Positions 13,060-23,400 of a DNA stretch of 64,000 nucleotides are shown here, in pieces. Source of the DNA: Protula sp. h YS-2021 (taxonomy: Eukaryota; Annelida; Polychaeta; Sabellida; Serpulidae); NCBI GenBank assembly GCA_949752745.1, contig OX457032.1, positions 16,408,720 through 16,472,719 on the forward strand, in the 5' to 3' direction. Below the pieces are notes generated by a model. The model was given only the letters and a program-made list of their open reading frames with translations. It was not told where the DNA came from and did not search any database. Each line of letters opens with the position of its first letter. Positions within the stretch are counted from its first letter, which is position 1. A program made the translations under genes and the position numbers.

Positions 13060-14850
13060 GTAAAGAATATGTTTATGTCTAATTCTGCAACTATCAATTA
13101 CCTGAGTATACATTTTACAGATAATTTATAACCCTTTTATTTCCATTCTTGTTAACTTGACTTTGGTCACATGACATCTAAAGGTCGAAACGAAAACAAA
13201 CATTTGACAGGTGAGTGCCTGTAGAAGCTAATTTTTTTTGCATTTTAATGAAGAAATTAAAGATATGAAGTCGATTAAAAATTGTGTCTGTGTTACAAAA
13301 AAGGGTACGAGTATATTGGGCATGAACTTTCTATAATGTTCGAATACTCAGATCAAATGAGGTGACCCCCATTAACGGAGCAATGGAAAGCGCCGTAGCT
13401 CTGACAGAGAGATACCTAGTCCTAGATGACCCTTGCTTCCCAGCAAGAGTCATAGTTCCTATAATATAACTTGTCATTGATCTCAATTTTTCAATCTCGG
13501 CGCACGACTGGGGCTAATGGCGTTATTTTAGAAAGGGTGCATCACATAAATAACCCAATTATAAATTATGGCGCACAATTTTTATGGTCAAATAACAATT
13601 TTGTAATGAGAAAAATAGATGTTTTCTGATCAGAATAAAGAATCTCCCATTATCGCCCACAACAACAATGAATCTGCAGTTGTAAAACCACTCTTTACTC
13701 CACTTTGGTAGTTTGGACGCGGTCGAAAATAGTGCGCCAGGATACTTCTCAGTGTGCTTTTTAAGAAAAGGCATGCCACTCCGAACCTCGGTGTCCTGGA
13801 ACATGCGCCGAAAGATCTAGAGCCGCGAAAATTGAGATCAATGGTGATTTCTATTACAGGAACTGTGACCCTTTCTGACCTAGGAAGACAGAAAGGGTCC
13901 ACTGGGACTAAGAGATACCTAGCTCCAAGAAGCGGTGCGCTAAAAAGTTTCCAGACACCGCTTCAAAGCCTCGCTATATAACGATAAGCAAGTCAACTGC
14001 GCTCGCTTTGAGGCACCCCTGTGGCTCCTTTGTGCGAGATTCAACGACCCATAGGTTTTTATTGGCATTTGCTAAAGGCCCTCAAAGTACAACGGTAATC
14101 ATATACAGCTTCTGTATTACGCTTTCTTTAAAAGAAAATAATACGGAAATAACCCCAACCTCCCGCAATAATTGACATTTATTTGTACACAGGGAGCATA
14201 CTTTATTACGTGAAATAGTAACATTAATTTTTGCAATTATCCACCAAAAAACTTTAAAATTGATCTTTCAAAAATAACGTAAAAATAAAAAGTCAAATAT
14301 TGTGGGCATACAAATAAATTTATACCTAACTCTGTGTCTATCAACTATTTTAGTATATATTTTAGAAATAAACTATGACCCCTTTATTTAAATTTTCGGT
14401 CCCTTGACTTTGGTCATGTGACATTTCAAGACCAGAATGTAAACAAACATTTGACAGGTGGATGCGGAAGCTAACTTTTCTGCACTTTTATGAACAAATA
14501 AAATATATACAGCTCACTAAAAACTTTGCCTGTTTTACAAAAAGGGCATATTTTGCATGAACTTTCTGTAGATGTTTGAATAATAGGGGCTGGTATGCAG
14601 GATTCGTGCCTCAGAACATATGAAATTGACCCCTATTAGTGGAACAATGGAAGGCTTCGTAGCTCTGACACAGAGATATACGATGTTATACAAGTCAGAG
14701 CTACTCGGAGCTAAGAGATACCTAGTTCCGTTTAGTCCTAGATGACTCTTGCGGTCTTTCTAAGTCCCAGTGGACCCTTTCTGGCTTCCTAGGCCCGACT
14801 TGCTGGGAAGCAAGAGTCATCTAGGCCTAAGATATACCGAATAAGTGTAA
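13060..14850 (+). repeat. Composite element: ~400-bp direct repeats with internal inverted repeats
   Basis: Copy A (13060-13452) and copy B (14330-14760) match along their length: TTGACTTTGGTCA, AACAAACATTTGACAGGTG, GCATGAACTTTCT, GTAGCTCTGACA and GAGATACCTAGT in the same order. Between them CCTAGGAAGACAGAAAGGGT (13881) appears as its complement at 14764-14793, and 13452-13510 is inverted at 13795-13868. No coding frame spans it. Confidence 0.75.
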
Positions 14851-14999
14851 GCAAGAGCTCACTCGGGGCCACCTGTAAGCAGCTGTGTTGCTTTACAACT
14901 GGCGATGTTATGGACGCTTCGGAGAGATCTGTCCGTTATGTACAAGTAAGTATTTGTGAAACACAAGCAGACCCCAACCGCCCCCCCCCCAAATTCATA

Positions 15000-15065
15000 G
15001 GGGTATAAAGCGATGACGGACGGACGGACACCCCAAACCTATAGGCCCTAATCCGAAGAGTTGGG
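15000..15065 (+). repeat. GACGGACGGACA-tailed repeat fragment
   Basis: GGGGTATAAAGCGATGACGG followed by ACGGACGGACACCCC and TAGGCCCTAATCCGAAGAG. It shares the 4-mer tract with 8113 and 19076. Confidence 0.5.
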
Positions 15066-15069
15066 GCCT

Positions 15070-17930
15070 AATAAACACATAGAGGTTATAGGGCTTGGCT
15101 ACTGAACGTGCAACTGGACGTGGGAGTGGCCAATGGGAAGCTCTCGCCGCCGCGACTGTTTCAATATCGCTCTAACCAATATATGAATTCACCCACCCAA
15201 TAAAACAATTGCACAAAAAATCTATTGTGAACCGTAATTTATAAAATATTAAGGGAATTGTAAGTATATACCGTTCCAGAACTGACTTCTGTGCCGTCGA
15301 AAACTTCTGCCTTGCACTTCCGCAGGTTGTAAATATTAATGTTTCGGTGTTTTTAATTGGCTAAAAGTTTTCCATTGATAAAGTTGTCAATAAAAGCACA
15401 TGGAACGTAAATACATTGTGTTCAAAAGAAAAATCCTAGCGAGGACAGAGCTTGGTGTAGCACGAGTGACATCATGTCATAGAGGGCTGTAAAAACTCAA
15501 TTTGCCCCCATGCGATGCTGTATTATTTCATCATACGCCTTCAATAGCAATTTTTATACCGGTTTTTCTGCCATTTTAGGAACACTTTTTGATAACACTA
15601 AAAGGCAAGTACTAAAGTAAATTGGTGTAACTGAGATGTATTTATCTCGAAAAGTTGGATTAACTATTTATAATTATCATATATTGGGAACTGATTCAGT
15701 CTATTTTATCACTATTCAACGAAATTTTAAAATGTATCCAGAACGCACCCGGGACGAATGTACCTAAGAACATGCAGAAATTGGATGCTTGAAGCAGAAT
15801 GGGAGCAAGCTCTCTATTTATAATTTTTATTCAAAATTTTAACAAATGCTTGTAAATTTTTCGACAGTTAAATATCATTGATTGTTAACTTTCTACTAAA
15901 ATGACACATATGACTAATACCAAAAACTTTTGAATATTCAACTGAAGGGAGCACGAACCTCTAAGTTTGATGAGAGCCGATAAATTTTTCCTGTCGTTGC
16001 GACAGAAAAATGGAGACATCCACCTAAACGACAAAAATATTTAATCTGTGTTCCTCAACGAAAAACCCTCCTCCAACGTTCCTTACGTCTTCATTGCTAC
16101 ATATTCACGCATATCCTCATTTGTAACATTAAAAAAGTTTGTCATACTGCAAACCAAATTTTAGGTTATTTTTTGGGCAATCAACATATTTAAAAACTAT
16201 TCTTTTCCCAGGATTACCAGGTAAGCTCACAGGAGATTTGTAGCTCTTTAAATATAGGGATGGATCATGGGGCTGAGTGCTTTGTATGGCATTGTGGAAG
16301 ACCTATGAACGAAGATCAAACCCACAGGTCAAAGAGAAAGACCATTGGCATACCGAACAAGAAAGATCTTTCAGAAGAAACCGGTTAGAACTTAAGAGAA
16401 TGAAGCTATTTGAATACAACTAACAGCCAACGCACAAACATATATATACATACATTTCTACATAGAGTTACTATGTTTGCGTTAGCCTTTGATTCTATTT
16501 TGACGAAAAGACAGAGTGACAAAGGGAAAACAGTCCGAATTTTGGCACCGCTGAAAATATGAAGATCTGATGTTCGGGATAATTTCGGGCCTGGGACAAA
16601 ATGTTCACTTGATAAGAGAATTCAATATTATTAGTTATAAAGCAGCTGATGAATCTAAGACAGTCAAGTGAACAGCATTACCGTCGTCTAGCTTCTGTAA
16701 AAATGTCACAAATGCTTTGAAATGACGTTTGAAATGAAGTTGCTGCACTGTAATTTGTTTAATAAGCACATTGTATTTTTCACATAAAGTAATGTATAGA
16801 GTATGATCAAAATACTGAGTGTCAACTGATTTTTAAACAGATAAGAATTGCAAATCATAAATCGTTTGGTAATGTTTATGCTCAAAGGCAAGCGAAGCGT
16901 AGCCGTGAGTGAAAGATCATGGCAATCCATTGTAATGGGATAATTCAACGGTCAGTAAAGGTGATGGTTTGTCAATGGTTTTGCCTGAGAAATATCGGCA
17001 ATGACTGTTATTCGCATGATGTAGATTTTGAATGAGTAATAATTATCTGAATGCGTGGCGAAGTACCTGAAACAAACATCATTGGGACAAACATAATCAA
17101 ATTCAAAAGCGTATTTGTCATTTCAAAACTCTAAATCCGTCGCATATTTTTGGCGGCGTATGGTTCGGTAATGGGCTCACTGTTTATCCCAGCATGATTT
17201 GTGCATCTCTGAGTACGGTTTTTCACTCATTTCTTGACATAGTCAGCTTCATTTTATGAAGATGTTTCTAAATTGATCACCCCACAATGGCACAATATTA
17301 GTACCTATAACAACACGAATTAATATTTATTCTCGGCTTTTCGTTATTCCTGTCTGAGAGCTCCAGTACGTATCGTGCTCCTTCAGTCTCTGTTGTACCA
17401 ACGCTCTTTAAAGTTTATTTGGTTTACAGCAGGGGCGCTGTCCTACAGCTATGTTGTGCCGTTTGAAGGCGTCTAAATGCACGAATTGATAAGAAAATGT
17501 GAAATTTTCACATTTTTTTGTATTTTCAGCATGAACCCTTAAAATGGAAATGTTCCAGCTTAACTCAAACTGAGGGTGTAAAATACATTACGAGGGGCAG
17601 ATAAATACCCTGCGACAGACTCTTCTGCCAGGATGTTAGTGTAATTTCCTTGACATAATCTGAATTTAAATATGTCGCTGTCGACGTCAAGAAAACTATT
17701 ATGCTTTCGATCTAAGGATAACCATTAAGGTTGAGAGACTGGGATAGCTATTGTGCTTGGGACCTATAGGTAACTGCTACGCTTGGTACCTAAGCTATAC
17801 CGGCAAGCGTCGTTAATAAACCAGAATAGCTTTTTGGGAACCAATTTAATGATAAGCATTATATTTGGACTAAGGTTAACTATTACGATTGGGACCTAAG
17901 TATAACAAGCCATCGTCGAAGGCGCAGACC
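15070..17930. other. Stretch without recognisable gene
   Basis: AT-rich, short frames only. Between 17690 and 17900 a loose repeat of GGGACCTA...GCTA leads into the Tc1 region. Confidence 0.4.
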
Positions 17931-17945
17931 ACAACCGGACACAAC

Positions 17946-18025
17946 AAGTCGCCATTTTGGCAATTTTTGACCAATTTGAAAAATAATACGACGTTGCACA
18001 ACTTCAATATATATATACTGAGCGT
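17946..18025 (+). repeat. Direct repeat flanking the Tc1-like fragment, left copy
   Basis: GCCATTTTGGCAATTTTTGA, then AAAAATAATACGACGTTGC and ACAACTTCAATATATATATA. It recurs almost exactly at 18928-19008. The GCCATTTT..CAATTTTTG part also matches the 170-bp units at 7.4-8.1 kb. Confidence 0.85.
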
Positions 18026-18304
18026 CAATGAAAAGTTCCGGGTAAAATTTAGTATATTTTACAATTTTCTTTATGTGATGTACAGTAAACGATGCTTGAG
18101 TATTGGGTACTAGGTTCTACACCGCTGTAAAATATTGCCAATCAGTGTCACGCATGGATAACTCTATCGACCGACTTTCGACAAAACAGTTTTTGGCCGT
18201 TTGCTACTCGAAAGCTTGGGCAATACTCAGTATTTTGGTTTCAATGAAAAGCGGTTTGAAGGATTAACACGAATCAAGATTGAGATACCTAAAAACGGTT
18301 AGCC

Positions 18305-18690
18305 ATGCCGCGTTTATCGCGTGAAGAACGCTTGATTGCGCTTGGCATGACGCAAGCGAACCCGAATTACAGCGAGGCAGGGCGTCATTTTGGCTGCAGT
18401 CGAACAACTATTCGGAAACTAGTCGAGCGCCGCAATCAAACGGGTTCCGTCGATGATAGGCCACGCCCAGGGAAGGAAAAGAGTGACCACACCTGACCAG
18501 GATCGCCACATTAGACTTCTGCATCTCAGAAGCCGCTTTAGGCCGGCCAATCGGACTGCACACGAAACTCCAGGAAGGAAGAACCCACGCATTAGTGCTT
18601 CCACAGTAAGGCGCTGTCTGCGCGTTTTTGGGCTACGAAGCTCAAGACCGGTTCGCGGTACAATACTGACGCAAATAAGACGCCGTAATC
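18305..18690 (+). pseudogene. Tc1/mariner-type transposase N-terminal fragment, frameshifted and truncated
   Basis: The frame from 18305 encodes MPRLSREERLIALGM and the helix-turn-helix RHFGCSRTTIRKLVERR, then RPRPG. One base near 18470 shifts the frame, and the reading continues as VTTPDQDRHIRLLHLRSRF, NPRISASTVRRCLR and RRRNRLRW. This is the paired DNA-binding domain of a Tc1-like transposase; the DDE catalytic part is absent, replaced at ~18697 by an inverted copy of the start. The minus-strand frame at 18419-18604 is a shadow. Confidence 0.85.
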
Positions 18691-18696
18691 GACTCC

Positions 18697-18805
18697 GGTG
18701 GTCACTCTTTGCTTCCCTGGGCGTGGCCTATCATCGACGGAACCCGTTTGATTGCAGCGCTCGACTAGTTTTCGAATAGTTGTTCGACTGCAGCCAAAAT
18801 GACGC
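18697..18805 (-). repeat. Inverted copy of the transposase start (foldback arm)
   Basis: 18697-18805 is the reverse complement of 18382-18491 (e.g. GATAGGCCACGCCC, CAAACGGGTTCCGTCGATGA, GCGTCATTTTGGCTGCAGTC) with few mismatches. With the 205-bp spacer it makes a ~425-bp foldback. Confidence 0.9.
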
Positions 18806-18927
18806 TATCGGCCGACTTTCGACCAAAAACAGCTAGGTAGCATATGCCTAGGATAGTTTCAGAGAACTCGTGAGGAAAGCACCTAAGTCTTACATTGCAG
18901 TTATCTAAAAATAATCACAATTTTTGA

Positions 18928-19008
18928 CAAGTTGCCATTTTGGCAATTTTTGGCCGATTTGAAAAATAACACGACGTTGCACAACTTCAATATATATATA
19001 TTTTCACT
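18928..19008 (+). repeat. Direct repeat flanking the Tc1-like fragment, right copy
   Basis: GCCATTTTGGCAATTTTTGG, AAAAATAACACGACGTTGC and ACAACTTCAATATATATATA, matching 17946-18025. It is followed by CATATACCTAGGATA and the GACGGACGGACAGAC tract at 19076. Confidence 0.85.
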
Positions 19009-19114
19009 ATGCAAGGTTGCATATACCTAGGATAAATAGTTTCGAAGAAACGAAACAGCATCTAAAGTGACACACGGACGGACGGACAGACGAATGGAGG
19101 GCAGTCCTATGGAC

Positions 19115-20150
19115 CCCAAGGCCAACACTTTCACCAACCAAATAGTTAAGCCGACATACCTTCACATCTCTATGGATTTAAAAAGCAAGGAAATATTGAT
19201 AACGGATTTTTATCAAGCTTCTGGTTTTTATTCAGCCTGTATTTCTCATAAGTTAAAATATGAAACGAAACAAAATTAAACATGTTTTTAAATTATATTG
19301 CTTACATGCCGCTTTCTTTGGGTATTTTGCCACAAAATAGTACTCCTTTAGCTATTAGTTATATAACCATGTACAAGTCCTTCTATTCACCGTGTGATCT
19401 CAAACATTTCTAGCGAATAAGCTATTGAGCAAAATTAATCTTAAATATATATTTAAATTGTTGTTAGATCTAAAATTTTAAATGAGCGATTGTAAAACCT
19501 CAAATCGATGTTAATGCGTTACAGTGCTGCAATTTAAAACCAACATGCCTCTTTTAAAAGCTCGGCTAACTAAAATTGAAGTTTTCACTTGAAATAAAAA
19601 CGTAACAAAATCTTTTTGAAAACTGATCAAAGTTAACGTATGAATCAACAATGCTACAAATCACATACCAGCCGTGAAAATATAACTACTCTCTACATTC
19701 TCATTGAATAACTACAGCCTATAAATGGTACTGCGGCGTTGCAACGTTTGAAATGCCACTCAGGTTCTTATTGCATTTGACCTGTGACGTCATTAGCACC
19801 AAAAGTTGCCGACAATCTCGCTGAAGTGACACTTCAAGCCAAAACGCCTTGCAATCTTCCCTAACAATTTGTACAGCAAGAACAGAAAAGTGATTAACTG
19901 GGCATCGTAGGACTGATACTTAATAGGCCATTGTGTTCAGTGTGAAATTGTTGCTGTAGTAACACATTGCAGGAAAAAGCCCATTCTGAATCGCTATCAA
20001 CTCACAAACAGTACACATTCAACATGACGTAAAAAGTAATTAGAAACATTCAGAACTTAGTAACAAATTTTTTTTTAGCAATAGAAATAATCAAACAAAC
20101 GTCGTAAACTGACTTTACAATGGAAATGCACTGTGTGTCCAGCCCTTGTG
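19115..20150. other. Stretch downstream of troponin I without recognisable gene
   Basis: AT-rich, no frame of interest. It lies between the Tc1 region and the predicted polyadenylation site. Confidence 0.4.
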
Positions 20151-20154
20151 CATA

Positions 20155-20410
20155 ATACAAGTGATCGTCTGTTTATTGTAAATAACACACTTATACTAAC
20201 ACAAAATAATAACATTGGGAGACATAAACCTTCCCTTCCAGTGACAGGAAGACCAAATACAAATTAGGAAGCTATACTAAGAGGAGACTTGACGTCATAT
20301 TAATAACTTCAGTCCTTTTATAAATATCCAGAACAAAAGGGACAGCTCTATACAAGAAGGCTGCGATCCGGTTTGGTTGCTTAGCAGCGGTTTTGAGGAA
20401 GCGAGCAGGC
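20155..20410 (-). other. Troponin I 3' untranslated region
   Basis: About 255 nt between the TAA and a point shortly after the AATAAA at 20172-20177. It is AT-rich with no other feature. The exact cleavage site is not determined. Confidence 0.6.
20172..20177 (-). terminator. Polyadenylation signal AATAAA of troponin I
   Basis: Canonical AATAAA on the minus strand, ~235 nt after the stop codon, followed on that strand by a GT-containing stretch. Confidence 0.65.
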
Positions 20411-20446
20411 TTACTCCTCCTCCTCCTCCTCTTCCTCCTCCTCCTC
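20411..20446 (-). CDS. TnI: Troponin I last coding exon: poly-Glu and stop
   Basis: Acceptor TTTTTTTTACGCAG, then eleven Glu codons (ten GAG, one GAA) and TAA at 20411-20413. A phase-0 start matches exons 16, 17 and 18. The poly-Glu terminus continues the acidic tail and is a trinucleotide repeat likely to vary in length between alleles. Confidence 0.82.
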   Translation of the reverse strand, partial: EEEEEEEEEEE

Positions 20447-23400
20447 CTGCGTAAAAAAAAGAACACGGTAAGATCAAACACTCTACTCTGATTGGTCAGG
20501 TGTCTCGCAGTAATGAAACAACTAACTTTCCCCTATCTCGTTCCACTTCACATCTCCTTCTATATCGTGAAGTGAGGCGGTATTCACACTGTTTTCACAT
20601 GCGCAAACTGATCTTGCCCATACACTCCGGCAATCCTTTCGCCACCCCATGTAAAAGTTAAAAGATTTCCATCAGATCACAACATCAAAAAGAAATACAG
20701 AAATAGTTTGAATTTTTGAGTCAGCAGCAAAGCTTGTTTTGTAACAACGTTCCAGTTTCGACTTCTGTTGGACGTCATCGAATTCTAGTATTTCGATTGC
20801 ACTACAATATTTGAGAAGGGTACGCCAAGTTATGTCCCGCTGTATCAATTAACTGCAATAAAATATATAAATATAATCATTTTTTTTTACGAAAATTACA
20901 AAATTTCAGTAGCTAATCCAGGACTGAACCAGGAGGGCAGAGTCAAAAGCCTCATTTGTACACCTGTCTTTCTAAAAAACAGTAGATTTAAACAAAAAAT
21001 CGAGATTAGCTACTACACCTCTCCCTGTCCTGGGATTGCCTTTGGGGTTTTAGTATGCACAAACGTCACACATAATACATAAGCGAAAATGCACAATCAT
21101 GTCTCACAATGTATTGTTTTCAAAGTATACACATGCACACGGTCCCACGTACTGCACGAAGCACCAAAATAGCGAGCTGCAATCGAACAATGAGATTTGC
21201 ACACGTCACTAAATCCCCTGAAAAAGTACCATCCTTTTGAATATATACGACAAACTCATGACAATAAAATGATACATAAAGTGGGGGATGTGTTTATGTA
21301 TCGGCGACTGTATGATGCATGCAGACATAGTTTACCATTGGAACAATCCATGGAGCTTCATGGCAATAAGTATCTCCAAGTCCGTAGCTACAACACTGAT
21401 CCCATTCTCATGCAATTCTTGTGAAAATTAAGAAATCAAGAACAGATATCCTTACAGAAAAAAATCACATTCATGTTGATTTTCTACGCTGTGTGGATGT
21501 CAGTCTAGTTGCCATCTACCACGGTGATCTAAAGGATTTTGGTGTTAAGATCACAGGTAAGGACATTGAGCTACTGTACACATCTGACAAGCTTTTGACG
21601 AGTGCGCTGAATTCAATGACGCAGTCAGGCACATGCCATGACATCATCACACGTATCTATGGTAACAAACCTCGCTTTCTTCTTCTTCGGATTCTTCTTC
21701 TTCTGACTCCTCTTTCTTTTCTCCCTTTATATTTTAGGCAAGAATAATAAAATTATGCTATGCAATAATAAAAATATAAAACATAAAATAAAGTTTTTAA
21801 AGAACATACTGAGTCCTCGCCAAAACAAGCAAATCACCACCTGGTAACATTTCATCTTAAAACTGCAAGAAACGGCAACGTCCAGAGAAACGAACTGAAC
21901 ACAGTATCCTTGAAAATGAATGCACTTTTCTTCTCCTCAGTTATGAAGAAGCAAGACGATATTTGGATAAAAGTCCTGATATTTCTGAATTCACTATCAG
22001 ATTTTTTAAAAGTCCAATATCATTTTAACGGTAATGTCTCCGCGACGCGATTTTTACATTTCGGTTTAAAAAAATGAATTGCATAATCTTTGTGGCAAAA
22101 ACACCTAAAGCACAATAGAGGATGCAATTTTCCTTAAACAACAACCGATTTAATCCAGAGACAAACTATGACCCCATCACAGTCAGCGTTACAACTGCAG
22201 CATTCATCTCAAATACCACATTTAAATACATACTTTCCAAAAGAGACAGAGTCACGTGACTGAAACCAAGTACTGGACAGGACGAAATGATGGTGTAACA
22301 TAGCTAGCAATGATCTAACACCGAACACCTAACAAAGACACTGTTTGCCCTAACACTACCACCAGGGACTCACAACGACTCAAACTTGCGTCAATGTGAT
22401 TTGTGTCATATTTTACATTTTAACATTTATATACATATAACTGCAGACCGCAGAAAAAAAAAACAAATCTGAAAGAAACTTTTAAAACATTAAAAACACA
22501 CAACTGACACCTAGCGGGGAGCTGGTGAACTTCAAATCAGTTAAAAATCAGGATGGGATGGCAACCACATCACAGCACTTGAAACCATACTCTATCACAG
22601 TAAGTAGATGCTTTTGACGCTAATTCCTACTATGGAACAATCTCGCCAACAGGACGCAGCACACTCACACACGCCCTGACCACTGGCTGAGGGTCAGCTG
22701 TTGACAAGTCACACACAGATTCCTATGTACATGTATAATAGATACAATGGACATCGGCTAAACATCACAATATATACACAGATAAATCTCTACTAGGCGG
22801 ATTCACAAGGCAATCTGAGGATGTTTAATGCGCTACAAAAACACCACGAACTATTCGATGAAGTGGGCGATGTGGGCTTATTTTAATTTTCCTGCTGTAA
22901 CCGTTTCTAAACATTATGCCATAGCAAATTGACTCGTATTTCCAGTGAGTGGTAGCCAAATGGATTTCATTTACTATGTGTATCTAAATACGACTGACGT
23001 ATGGGCAACGTGAAGCACTCATATTATGACGTAGATAGTTAGGTCAGTTGAGCTCTTGTGCAATAATCCAAAGGCCCCAGCTTCAAATTTAATATATGGA
23101 CTAGACTTGCGATGCCAATTGTTATGTTATCACGTCAGGGGACTCTTTAGGAAATCAAACATGACAGAATGCTTGTAAAGCCGCCACCTAGAGCATCCTG
23201 AAATGGAGACAAAACACATTAATGAAGTAGTGACAAAAGGGGAGTACTGCAACACGCTCAACCTAAGCACAAGTGAGCACACGTGTGTAGCACGTGGACA
23301 AACCTCTTCGGCTGCTGCTTCTTCTTCGGCTTCTTCCGCTTCCGGCTTCGCTCCGCCCTCTTCCCCTCCCTAATTTATATATTTATACGATTTCCTTTAT

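Noticed and set aside
13060..14760. LTR retrotransposon with ~400-bp LTRs
   Set aside because: No TG..CA ends, primer-binding site, or gag/pol frame, and inverted blocks inside; described as a composite repeat instead.
21197..21747. Two adjacent plus-strand frames in the tail intron
   Set aside because: No recognisable domain, no linking splice logic; left unannotated as a gene.
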